Shown here in pieces: positions 31,644 through 41,340 of a stretch of 64,000 nucleotides of DNA. Below the pieces are notes generated by a model. The model was given only the letters and a program-made list of their open reading frames with translations. It was not told the DNA's origin and did not search any database. The translations under genes were made by a program, and so were the position numbers. Every line of letters begins with the position of its first letter. The stretch's first letter is position 1. The DNA comes from Cyrtodaria siliqua. Taxonomy: Eukaryota; Mollusca; Bivalvia; Adapedonta; Hiatellidae. Location: NCBI GenBank assembly GCA_037043455.1, contig JAWPHD010008263.1, forward strand, positions 46,001-110,000, read 5' to 3'.

Positions 31644-32115
31644 AAACCATGTGCATCTGTTTTAATACCGTCTGGTGCTATGTATCTTTTAGAGTAAAAT
31701 GGTGACAGTGATACTTTTTTACTTTTATGCCATATATCTCATGCTTTATTGAGCGTATCATATTCATTTCATGGGTGTATTTTTTCTTGCCAAACAATGC
31801 ATCCTTGTAGTTTTCAAAATGTATGTGTTTTTTGACTACATATTCTTTTACACCCTTTGCTTTCTTAATAATCTGCTCATTCACTTTCAAAATAGAATCT
31901 TGCTTGGATCTTAATCCAATATTTTCATCTTCAATTGCTTTCTTAACAATCTGCACATCCGCTCTCAACATCGAATATAGTTTGGGTCTTAATCCAATAT
32001 TCTTAGCTATATACTCAGCTATAGAATCACCATCATCTTTTATTTTATTTCTTATTGTATCTACTACTTTCTCAATCGTCTGCTCATCCGCTCCCAAAAA
32101 TAGAAACACATTCAT
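31628..32115 (-). pseudogene. DNA polymerase B, C-terminal remnant
   Basis: Third piece of the polymerase. The frame from 32115 to 31678 carries further copies of the GLRPKLYS(I/M)LRAD segment. It then has the family's usual ending, KKAKGVKEYVVKKH and YKDALFGKK. A second frame change occurs in a T6 run at 31715-31720. Beyond it the expected last stretch (LSPFYSKRYIAPDG) continues to a TGA at 31628-31630. So the gene's end is present but spread over two frames. Confidence 0.8.
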
Positions 32116-33436
32116 CTTTCATTTTGTCTGTTACTTTCTCAATCATTTGCACATCCGCTCCCAAAATAGAAAATAGTTCGGGTCTTGATTCAATATACTC
32201 AACTATCGGAACACCAGGACATTCATCTTTCATTTTATCTATTACTTTCTCAATCATCTGCTCATCCGCTCTCAAAATAGAATATAGTTTGGGTCTTAAT
32301 CCAACATACTCAGCTATAGCAACACCAGCACATTCATCTTTCATTTTACCTAATACTTTTTTATTTGTATCATCGTGCAGTGGATGGTATTTCGGATAAT
32401 CACTTAAGTCATATTCATCTTTCATTTCAGACATATCTTTATATGCGTCTTCTGTTTTTATATCTACAAGCAAGCTGTCAGTATCTGTGTATAATAAAGT
32501 ACAGTTATCTCCATACCTTTTTTTCAAAGTATTATAATACCATTCATACATCATATATTTTGATAAATCTAATACTGACATTCCAACATAAATTGGTTTG
32601 GTTAATTTAAATTTTGTTTTGTTTACATGTATTGCCGATAATTCATCTGAATATTTTACACGTCTGTTAAAGTTTGGTTTGACTATTATTTTTCTTATTT
32701 TTTCATTATTAGAGCCGTCAGTTTTTACTAATTTTATGTCAGTTCGCATTCTTAAATTTTCCATTGTTTTTCCAAATACTGAGTTATTCATAAGCTTGTA
32801 AAAATCTTTTTCAAATTGTGATTTAGCTTTTTTCCTAAGTTCTGTGTTTAAATTTATGTATGATGCCATCCAAGGTTTTTCATTAAATTCTAGCACCCTG
32901 TGGATTTTTGTTAATTCCATGCCTAATGATAAATACAACTGTAAATTTTTATAATGTAATACATATTTTGTTTTGTCCATGATATTTGGTACTAGTTGTT
33001 CTGTCATAACGTTATTTTCTAATAAATTTGTTTGGTACTCAGATAACCATTCTTTTTTTACTTTTAATCTTTCAGGGGCAAGTGGATAATCATTGTGACT
33101 ATCATGTAGTTCTTTAGGATATTTTAAATCTACTTCAAGAAAATATCCTTTATCTTTTCTTAGCTCTTGTAATGTTTTTAAGTCAACCCATTTAAATCCG
33201 GAATATGGAAGTGGCTGACTCATTGCCCACCCATAAAGATTATTTGCATCATAATACATTAAAAAGTTGTTTTCCTTGTTAGGGTTATAATCAACTACAT
33301 GTGAATTGTTTGCTTTGGCATATCGTTTTGATACCATACTAATTCCACCACGCATACCCTTTTCTATAAATAAATGCATGTCAATGTCTGTTAAAAATCT
33401 AAATCTATTTTTGAATGTTTGAATAAAGCATCCCAA
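32084..33436 (-). pseudogene. DNA polymerase B, polymerase domain (frame 2)
   Basis: Palm and fingers part of the protein-primed family B polymerase that copies the Maverick. PolA motif is YYDANNLYGW (first catalytic Asp). PolB motif is YKLMNNSVFGKTMEN, and PolC is LLYTDTDSLL with both Asp residues. TPR-type insertions typical of protein-primed enzymes fit between motifs. The catalytic residues are all intact. The C-terminus is abnormal: a segment KMKDEC(A/P)GV...EY...LRPKLYSIL(R/G)AD(E/V)QMIEKV is repeated in tandem. The frame ends early at 32084-32086 beside an A5 run (32096-32100). The frame is entered by a one-base shift relative to the upstream piece. Confidence 0.9.
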
Positions 33437-35808
33437 GATAATCCAGGTGCTGTGTAGTAATGCAAAGGATCAAGTTTGTATGCATTCATACATGTTTTCC
33501 TAAAAGTTTGAAATACATCTGCTAACAGAGTTACATCCGTTTGTAAATATAAATCATGATAATCTCCAAGAGTTTTACAGTCAAACTCTTTCCATATTTC
33601 TTGAGCATATTCGTAATCTTCGGGACTTATACTTTCATCTGAGAGACTACTGTAAAACTTTTCTATAGGTGGTAATTGCGTTTCCTTAAATCTTTCCATA
33701 CTGTTCATATATTCGTATGGATAAACACCTTTTCGTAAAAGTAAATCTGTTTGTTTTCCAAACTGATTTTTGGTAATTTTGAAATCAGAATTGGCTGTTG
33801 CTTTAACTAATTCGTCTAGAGGCTTCATCATAAACTGACAGCTATCCAAGAATCTAAGTTGTCCAGCACTAAATGAAATAAACTTTTCAGCGTTGTTCGG
33901 AATGCATGTAATATTACCTGTCATTTTATGTATTTTTTGCATGATAAGATGACTATCATATCCTTTGAGGTTGTGAAATATAACAGGTATAGGTGTTTTG
34001 TTTGGTTTTATTTTCAGCTTTAGGTTGCAGTTTTTATGTGCTGCACCTCTGTATTCTCCAGTAAAATGGCAGTGATCTCTTACTTTACAGTTGTTACCAG
34101 ATTTTCTGCCTATTTCATTATCACATATCCAACATTGTGTAGCTTTTTCATAATCTGCTTCATTTTGTTGAGTCATTATTAATGGTTTTGTGTGAGCAAA
34201 TATATTATTAATGTTGCTCTTCTCACATTCTAGGCGATTTAAAAACACTTCAACAGCATCTTCACCTCTGTAAATAACCGAATCATTAGCTTTGTTGTCA
34301 TATCTGACAACTTGGTATCCAAATCCACAAGCTTCGTGCACATTTTGAATTTCTGTTTTTTTTCCAAATTGTTTTAATTGTGGTTTGATTATGCTTTCAA
34401 AATCAGCATATATTACATAAGGAACATGCATTTTATTTTGGAATTTTTTAAATTTTACAGTATTTTTACCATTTTCTGGCATTTCAATTTTGCAAGATTT
34501 TTTGTTAATACCATAACAATCTTCTTTGTGGTTTGTTATTAAGTCTTCATTTGAAAATCCATAAAGGCAACGATCACAGAAATAAGTTTTGCATTTATGT
34601 TTGTTTTGGTCGTAAAGCAGTTTATTTAAGTTTTTAATCCAGCAGTAGTGACTGTTTGTAACATTTTCATCAGATATCAAAAGTAGATTAATCCTGTTAA
34701 TGTCTTTGGGTTGTTCTGATATTTTATATGGAAAAATATTTACTTTTTTACTTTTTTCTGATATGGTGTATCCGTAAACATTAATAGCAATATCGTTTAG
34801 TTTTTCTACTTTTGAAATTTGTGAAATTGGAGTGCTTGGGTATTTTGACAACCTGTCGGTGTGATCTGCGGCAGGATTTAGTGCAGAATTTATAGCATGA
34901 AACAAACATTGATTATCGTTATTTTTTACGTTTATTATTGCTTTTTTGTTAGCTAATTCTACAGGCAGTGGAATATATGAAGAACCTTTTAATGGTTCAT
35001 ACTTTGCAATATTCAAATAAAGCTTAACACAGTGATCAACTTCTAATCCAGATGCTGTGTTTGTAAATCTTTCTAGACTTTCTTGTATAAATGCAGATGA
35101 ATTTTCATAAAACTCGCTTATTTTTTCAGAGCTCAAAATGGCATTTTGTTCACTGTTTAATACTGCAGTGGTGTATTTTTTGGTAGAACCATCATTTTTA
35201 AATAAATCTATAGTAAGTCCTAATTGAAACTTTAATCCTTTAGTTTCTATCAGCTCTTTGATAATTTGTTTTGTAATAATAGATTTTTTATCACAAAATA
35301 CTTTTTGAGGATCTTTGTATTTATTTACAGATATTTCGTATGCTCTAAAATATCCGCATTTTGGATTGTCAACTAGTTTTAATTTGTCTTCTTCTTTTTC
35401 TTCTTTTTGATTTTCTTGCAGCTCTTGGATTACTTTAGCCATTTGTTTTTTGTATTTATCATCTTGACTTAATTCTTTTTTAGCCTGCCTTTTCTTAAGT
35501 TTTTTAAGCTTTCTTCTTTTCTTAAAACTTTCAAAAGATTTACTAGTTGGTTCTATCTTTTTATCTTCAAAAGATTGGCTGGTAGTTGCCCTTGTTTTCA
35601 AGACTTTATTTTCTTCCTCAAGTAATTCCAATTTTTTCTTAACTAATGCAATTTCTTTAACTTCTTTCCTAAGTGATGCAATTTCTTCCTCAATTTTGGT
35701 TGGTTGACCTCCTAATGATTTCAGTGCCATATTTAGTGATTCCTTATCTATTATACCTGTATTATACAGGGATAATAAATTATTTATAGTATCTTTCGTG
35801 TCAGACAT
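33391..35808 (-). CDS. DNA polymerase B, N-terminal and exonuclease part
   Basis: Starts at ATG 35806-35808 and runs 805 codons. Residues about 36-75 form a coiled coil and about 90-125 a Lys/Arg-rich stretch. Residues about 295-312 are the DNxCLFHAI block common in Maverick polymerases. Residues about 406-432 hold a C2HC zinc finger. Proofreading exonuclease motifs follow: Exo I YADFESI (Asp469), Exo II NLKGYDSH (about 613-620) and Exo III YLQTDVTLLAD (about 754-764). An extra Cys/His cluster (CWIC...RDHCHFTGEYRGAAHKNC) lies at about 559-594. The frame is lost at an A5 run (33393-33397, plus strand), and the next piece continues in another frame. Its start faces the Cys-rich gene across 73 bp. 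Confidence 0.92.
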   Translation of the reverse strand: MSDTKDTINNLLSLYNTGIIDKESLNMALKSLGGQPTKIEEEIASLRKEVKEIALVKKKLELLEEENKVLKTRATTSQSFEDKKIEPTSKSFESFKKRRKLKKLKKRQAKKELSQDDKYKKQMAKVIQELQENQKEEKEEDKLKLVDNPKCGYFRAYEISVNKYKDPQKVFCDKKSIITKQIIKELIETKGLKFQLGLTIDLFKNDGSTKKYTTAVLNSEQNAILSSEKISEFYENSSAFIQESLERFTNTASGLEVDHCVKLYLNIAKYEPLKGSSYIPLPVELANKKAIINVKNNDNQCLFHAINSALNPAADHTDRLSKYPSTPISQISKVEKLNDIAINVYGYTISEKSKKVNIFPYKISEQPKDINRINLLLISDENVTNSHYCWIKNLNKLLYDQNKHKCKTYFCDRCLYGFSNEDLITNHKEDCYGINKKSCKIEMPENGKNTVKFKKFQNKMHVPYVIYADFESIIKPQLKQFGKKTEIQNVHEACGFGYQVVRYDNKANDSVIYRGEDAVEVFLNRLECEKSNINNIFAHTKPLIMTQQNEADYEKATQCWICDNEIGRKSGNNCKVRDHCHFTGEYRGAAHKNCNLKLKIKPNKTPIPVIFHNLKGYDSHLIMQKIHKMTGNITCIPNNAEKFISFSAGQLRFLDSCQFMMKPLDELVKATANSDFKITKNQFGKQTDLLLRKGVYPYEYMNSMERFKETQLPPIEKFYSSLSDESISPEDYEYAQEIWKEFDCKTLGDYHDLYLQTDVTLLADVFQTFRKTCMNAYKLDPLHYYTAPGLSWDALFKHSKIDLDF

Positions 35809-35881
35809 TTTGTATCTCTTTTCTTTATACCTAAAAATATTTTTATTTAATATAAAAAATTATTACTATAAATATAAAGCA
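35809..35881. promoter_or_regulatory. Divergent intergenic region in Maverick
   Basis: 73 bp separates the divergent starts of the polymerase (35808, minus) and the Cys-rich protein (35882, plus). It is almost pure A/T (TTTTATTTAATATAAAAAAT). A shared two-way promoter is inferred from layout; no specific element is identified. Confidence 0.4.
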
Positions 35882-36148
35882 ATGATTCCGTGTCAGTTCC
35901 TAAAGATCAGTTCCAACGGTATTTGTACCAAAAAACCTGTTAAAAATTCAAAATATTGTAAAGTTCATAAAAATAGAATGAAAACTTGTAAAATTCTACC
36001 TTGTTTAAATTGTGGATTGGGTACTACTGCCCAATTTCAAATTTGTTGTAAATGCCGTGCTTCAACACTTAAAAAATATAACAAATATTGGTATTATAAG
36101 GATTATAATAAAGAATGTTTAAAATGTAGACGTATTGAGTATTTATAG
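35882..36148 (+). CDS. Maverick Cys-rich putative zinc-binding protein
   Basis: Small basic protein of 88 residues counted from ATG 35882; an in-frame ATG also exists at 35798, inside the polymerase start. Eleven Cys occur as spaced pairs (CQF, CTKKP, YCKVH, CKILPCLNCG, CCKCR, CLKC), suggesting two or more zinc-binding clusters. YCKVHK and CLNCG resemble zinc ribbons or knuckles. It ends at TAG 36146-36148, touching the right terminal repeat. It is the only complete, undamaged ORF in the element. A DNA- or RNA-binding role is inferred; no family is named. Confidence 0.65.
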   Translation: MIPCQFLKISSNGICTKKPVKNSKYCKVHKNRMKTCKILPCLNCGLGTTAQFQICCKCRASTLKKYNKYWYYKDYNKECLKCRRIEYL

Positions 36149-36364
36149 TTTAACCTCTATTTTGCAATAAAATTTAAACATCCAAATTTAAAACATTTTC
36201 ACAATTCAATCTTAAAATCTTGGGTTATTTAGCGCCTGGGACATGCTAAATAACCAGTTTAATTGACTTAATTTTCAGTAAAACTGAAAAATTTTGTGTG
36301 GTGATTTTAGATTATTTGGGGGTAATTTAGTTGTGGTCCAGAACTCCCATAATACATATATATA
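36148..36364 (-). repeat. Maverick right terminal inverted repeat
   Basis: Reverse complement of the left repeat, starting GTTTAACCTCTATTTTGCAA and ending AACTCCCATAATACATATAT. TATGCAA follows. Confidence 0.92.
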
Positions 36365-36845
36365 TATGCAAATACAGGATTATATATGAAATACACGATT
36401 TCTGCCTTCGTACATATTCATATGGAATACACGATTTTTTTACCTCATTCACCTTCTTTTAAATTCATGACTACATATGCAAATACAACATTACATATGA
36501 AATAAATGATATCTGATCTCATACACATTTTTTAAATTCGTGATTACTTATGCCAATTCATGATCACATTTACATTAATTCTGACCACGTCAACATAATT
36601 AAATCACGATTACATATACAAATACACAAGTTCAGACTTCCTACACTGTGTTGATTGACAATAGAAATTGTATTATGTTTTCTATGTAATGCAGTCGTTT
36701 ACATAAATGGAATAAGGTAAACAATTATGTAATAACAAACTTCCTTTTTTTAAAGAAAATTTTCAATAGCAATAATTCACCTTAATCAATAATTATCTAG
36801 AAAGGGGAAAAATTGGAGAGAAAAATAAACAATATTCTGAATCAA
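36365..36845. repeat. AT-rich minisatellite, right part of direct duplication copy 1
   Basis: Resumes the CATATGAAATACATGATTTC tract interrupted by the Maverick. It then matches 48.36-48.60 kb through CACAAGTTC, GTTTACATAAATGG(A/T)ATAAG, CAATAGCAA(T/C)AATTCACCTTA and ATTATCTAGAAAGG. Confidence 0.75.
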
Positions 36846-36846
36846 A

Positions 36847-37048
36847 CAGCTAACGCACCAGTAGACAATACCTTCAATGTATGAACTTATTATATGCCGA
36901 CTGGTACCGTCGGAGATTTGAATGATTTTTTAAAATTTACATTCGTTATTGACAAGATATTTGTCTCGTTCAGAATGATATTAGTTTTGATGTATTGATT
37001 GTTATTATTGAGATATTAAAGGCATTGTCTACTGGTGCGTTAGCTGTT
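36847..37048. mobile_element. 200-bp MITE with CAGCTAACGCACCAGTAGAC ends
   Basis: The left terminal repeat is CAGCTAACGCACCAGTAGAC followed by AATACCT. The right end is the reverse complement with one change. The interior has TGCCGACTGGTACCGTCGG, itself a small palindrome. Noncoding. It sits where duplication copy 2 carries the solo LTR. Confidence 0.85.
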
Positions 37049-38630
37049 GGGCTCAGTATATATTAAAAATCAGACATTACTTCATTAGTGCATATAAATT
37101 ATGCACAAATCTGAACGTCTTTATAATGCGCACAAATTTGAAATCCAAAACCAATTGTCAAAATTTATGAATTGCCGTTGACACTTATTTATTCGGAGAA
37201 GCTAAAGTTCAGAAAAAAGACGTGTTTGGTTGTATTGATGGCATCCTAGTAGTTACAAGGCATGAAGAGTTTTTTTACTTTTAACGTAATTTCTATATAT
37301 CATTTAAATACACACAACAGCCGCATTATTATAACTTTTATTAAAACTGCTTCTGATATCTACTTAAGGGGAATGGATTTTATAACACTCATCAAAATTA
37401 ATCCTACCATGTTCAGGAATGTAATATATCTGGCTTAACATAATACTTTTATATATAAAAACAACTTAATATTATTTATATATCACACATCTTACAGCAC
37501 ATTTGTTCAACATGCTCCCGTTTCATACATTTTGGTTAACACACAAATTGGTTTAAAATTTAATAAATAATTTATCTGCTGGATCAATAATAAGGTACTG
37601 GTAGGTGCAATTTGTTTTTCACTCACTCGCATCCACTGGTTCCTGAAAAACAACATGTCTACTATCTTATGAAGGATTTTGTGCAATTGAATCCAGCACT
37701 TATATAATCGTTATATAATTTAAGGCAATAATATCTTGGTAATTATCTCGTCATTGACAAAGGGATGCAAATTACTCACATGCAGAACAATAGGAACTGA
37801 TTAAATTTATTCCATAGTAGTTTCATATAATATTTTTGAAATATTTTAACACAATTTGCTTTTAAAAATTGTTGCCTTATATGGGGTTAGAACCCTGAAA
37901 CTTCAGGTCAGCAGACAAATAGTAGATGACGCCTTAACCGACTGGCGCAGTATGTTAATTGCATCACAAACTTGTATTAAATAGTATATAACACATGTTA
38001 TGACCTGCCTGCAACTTGACTAGATTCTATCATTCTGCAAGTGAGGGATCTCCATGACTGCAAAATTTAATGTGCTGGGAAACAATTTCCTACAATATTT
38101 ATCAAAATAATTCTGCCCTTGCATCCATGTTTAAGCTTTTCTACAATAGCATAATGACAAACATAATTATACTGATTTTATAATAAAGAGTCCTATAGAC
38201 ACAAACAGCATAGCAATGAGTGAAGGATAACCTTATAATCAACAGCAGTTAAATAACTTACTTATTACTTTTTAAATCAGTTTGTGTGAGACTTTAACCA
38301 AAATGATTTGTTTAATGTTCTCGGTAAATGACGTCAATGTCCGCAACACTTTATTGACATTTAATCACTTCACAGATATTTTTGTGTTATAGTCATGTTA
38401 ACATTCTACCTATTTTCTTTATTATAACTAGGTGCATAGACACTGTTCTATATATACATTTATCTAATCTATAAACCAGACAATAATACTTATGCCTAAA
38501 GACACATCATATATTTATTTCTTATACATACTCCAGACACAAATAATAACAATGTATGCCCTTAATATCGATACAACATATATTTTACATACATTTTTCT
38601 CCCATTTTAAGTCACATGAGGTGTTTTACT
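37049..38630. other. Intergenic, little recognised
   Basis: AT-rich, no credible gene. A tRNA-like fragment is listed separately. Confidence 0.4.
37881..37953 (-). repeat. tRNA-like sequence (SINE head or tRNA pseudogene)
   Basis: On the minus strand, CCAGTCGGTTAAGGCGTCAT gives a good D arm and A box. CAGGGTTCTAACCCC gives a good B box about 40 bases later. Span is about 73 nt. The T stem and anticodon stem do not pair cleanly, so a working tRNA is unlikely. Confidence 0.45.
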
Positions 38631-38771
38631 CATGTAAGATAACTCTTTCTTGCATACCGGACAAGGATAACCGTCATTTTTCCGGGCTAGATATTCCTAT
38701 CTCACCCTATGGTCGAGATAAAATTCACGCGCACCAACATCCGGTATGCAGGAAAACATGCAAAACATTAG

Positions 38772-39002
38772 AAGCTGGCGACGTCAACGCACATGTCTCT
38801 GATATGCAAGAAAAAGAATCATGTGTATTCGGTTCAGATAGGGAATTCCAACCCTCGGTATAAGTGTTTTAATCGGAACATCGGCAGAGCCTCGATACCG
38901 ATAAAAACACTTATACCGAGGGTTGGAATTCCCTATCTGAACCGGATACCCACGAACGATTCTTATAATCTTACATGATACATGGCATTACGTTGACGTC
39001 AC
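38772..39002. repeat. Large palindrome, GAGCCTCG centre
   Basis: Inner arms of about 50 bp are nearly perfect: GGTTCAGATAGGGAATTCCA, ACCCTCGGTATAAGTG to CGG, then the reverse complement after the loop ACATCGGCAGAGCCTCGATA. Outer arms continue less perfectly to GACGTCAACG / CGTTGACGTC, giving about 105 bp per side. A second small inverted pair, TGCATACCGG / CCGGTATGCA, lies at 38.65-38.75 kb. The ORFs 38492-38863 and 38793-38978 merely cross it. Confidence 0.85.
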
Positions 39003-39027
39003 CCTATTCTGATGTAATATCAAATAC

Positions 39028-39150
39028 AGTCATTGAAGTTACGTTGTGTAGGCCTGTCTTAAGTATGAAATTGGAGAAAAATAATCCATCATGAGTTTAT
39101 CCATTTGAAATAGAGAAATCTCACCCTCGGGGTCAGTATTGCAAGTAGGG
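39028..39150 (+). repeat. Single-copy relative of the right-hand satellite monomer
   Basis: Reads CATTGAAGTTACGTTGTGTA, GGCCTGTC, then GGAGAAAAATAATCCATCAT, GAGTTTATCCATTTGAA and CTCACCCTCGGGGTCAGT. Block order and wording match the long satellite variant at 51.9-52.3 kb (TCACTGAAGTTACTTTAGTG, GAGAAAAATAATCCATCATG, AGTTCATCCATGTGAA, CACACTCGGGGGGTCACTG). Only one copy is present. Confidence 0.8.
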
Positions 39151-39790
39151 CCGAGGCTCTGCAGAGTTCCTTGTTGCAGTTTTGATCCCGTGGGTGAGAT
39201 TCAATAACAATATACACCAACAGACACATTATATAGTTCACAAACATTTATATTTATACTTGACACACAAACAACTAAAACTATCACTGAAGGTGACAAA
39301 TACCCACGCTTTTTTGATATAGCCCATGAGAATGGGCAGAATTAATAATAATAAATGTATAAAATATTTGTTTTAATTTTTTAATGTGAAAAACTCTAAG
39401 TAAAACATAGATCCATAATTCTGTAACAAAAATTGATGCAGACACACATTATATCAATTGTATGTCAATTGTAATAACAATCCATGAAAACTTTTGAAGT
39501 GAATGCCACAAGTTCATTATAGAGTGCAAAATGTTAAGTCAAATAAAGGGCCATAATTCTGTAATAAATTAGGCAATCAACACTGTGTGATGTAGAGGGA
39601 CATAAGCTCATCAGTTATTATGAGTCAAACCCCATTCAAAACTGTTTGAGAAATGCAAATAATAAAAATGTGTTACATAACGGGACAAATATGTGATGCA
39701 TGACTGGACGGGGATACGCCGCGATGCAAGGGAGGGAACCTTACAGAGAACGTGATTCCTATAGAACCCAACTTCATTTTGTGAAAGCAG
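39151..39790. other. Intergenic, dispersed-repeat fragments
   Basis: Includes GGGCCGAGGCTCTGCAGAGT near 39150-39170, echoing the palindrome centre at 38.89 kb. AAAGGGCCATAATTCTG phrases also occur. No gene. Confidence 0.4.
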
Positions 39791-39794
39791 GAGT

Positions 39795-41340
39795 AAAATA
39801 ATAATGTATGACTATAGATAAATCATATAGTTCATATACATGTATCCATACTATAACACAAACAATAATAATGTATGACTATAGATAAATCATATAGTTC
39901 ACATACATGTATCCATACTATAACACAAACAATAATAATGTATTACTATAGATAAATCATATAGTTCATATACATGTATCCATACTATAACACAAACAAT
40001 AATAATGTATGACTATAGATAAATCATATAGTTCATATACATTTACTTATACTATAACACAAAACAATAATAATGTATGCATATAGACGCATCCTATAGT
40101 TCACATGCATTATCTATACTCCGACATAAACAATAATAAAGTAAGCCTATAGACACATCCTATAGTTCACATGCATTATCTATACTCCGACATAAACATT
40201 AATAATGTAAGCCTATATACACATCCTATAGTTCACATACATTATCTATACTCCTACATAAACAATAATAATGTATGCCTATAGACACATCATATAGTTC
40301 ACATGCATTATCTATACTCCGACATAAACAATAATAATGTAAGCCTATATACACATCCTATAGTTCACATGCATTATCTATACTCCGACATAAACAATAA
40401 TAAAGTAAGCCTATAGACACATCCTATAGTTCACATGCATTATCTATACTCCGACATAAACAATAATAAAGTAAGCCTATAGACACATCCTATAGTTCAC
40501 ATGCATTATCTATACTCCGACATAAACAATAATAAAGTAAGCCTATAGACACATCCTATAGTTCACATGCATTATCTATACTCCGACATAAACAATAATA
40601 AAGTAAGCCTATAGACACATCCTATAGTTCACATGCATTATCTATACTCCGACATAAACAATAATAATGTAAGCCTATATACACATCCTATAGTTCACAT
40701 GCATTATCTATACTCCTACATAAACAATAATAATGTATGCCTATAGACACATCATATAGTTCACATGCATTATCTATACTCCGACATAAACAATAATAAT
40801 GTAAGCCTATATACACATCCTATAGTTCACATGCATTATCTATACTCCAACATAAACAATAATGATGTACACCTATAGACGCTTCTTATAGTTCACATAC
40901 ATTATCTATACTCCTACATAAACAATAATAAAGTAAGCCTATAGACACATTCTATAGTTCACATACATTATCTATACTCTGACATAAACAATAATAATGT
41001 ATGCCTATAGACAAATCCTATAGTTCACATACATTATCTATACTCTGACATAAACAATAATAATGTATGCCTATAGACAAATCCTATAGTTCACATACAT
41101 TATCTATACTCTGACATAAACAATAATAATGTAAGCCTATAGACACATCCTATAATTCACATACATTTTTTATACTCCTACAAAAACAATAATAATGTAT
41201 GCCTATAGACACATCATATAGTTCTCATACATTTATTTATACAATAAAAAACAAACAATAATAATGTATGCCTATCATAGACGAGACACATCATATAGTT
41301 CACATACATTTATTTATACTATAACACAAACAATAACAAG
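39795..41340. repeat. 66-bp tandem array
   Basis: About 23 units. Each contains ACAATAATAATGTA(T/A)GCC, TATAGACACATCCTATAGTT, CACATGCATTATCTATACTC and CGACATAA. The step is 66 bp in the central part (for example 40461 to 40527) and about 67-70 bp at both ends, where ACTATAACACAAAC replaces CTCCGACATAAA. Partial units occur at 42190-42320, and reverse-complement units at about 45890-45920 and 46965-47360. Confidence 0.95.

Larger units (their letters stand above)
29238..36364. mobile_element. Maverick/Polinton element, decayed and shortened
   Basis: A 7.1-kb element with 215-bp terminal inverted repeats (29238-29452 and 36148-36364). It is flanked by TATGCAA on both sides (29231-29237 and 36365-36371), consistent with the roughly 6-bp target duplication of Mavericks. 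Gene layout: two small ORFs, an HTH/membrane protein and DNA polymerase B on the minus strand; an integrase and a Cys-rich protein on the plus strand. Mavericks are self-synthesising, virus-like DNA transposons, normally 15-20 kb with capsid proteins, a maturation protease and an A32-like packaging ATPase. None of these is visible here. Polymerase frameshifts, a TAG in the HTH gene and loss of the integrase 5' part make it nonfunctional as read. The right-end TATATATA run makes the exact boundary uncertain by a few bases. Confidence 0.92.

Noticed and set aside
31823..32399. Plus-strand ORFs opposite the polymerase C-terminus
   Set aside because: Antisense of the repeated polymerase segment.
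37881..37953. Functional tRNA gene
   Set aside because: A and B boxes are good, but T and anticodon stems do not pair.
38492..38978. Two plus-strand ORFs of 123 and 61 codons
   Set aside because: They cross the palindrome and show no domain-like content.
39795..41340. CRISPR-like or regulatory array
   Set aside because: Whole 66-bp units repeat with no variable spacers; it is a minisatellite.
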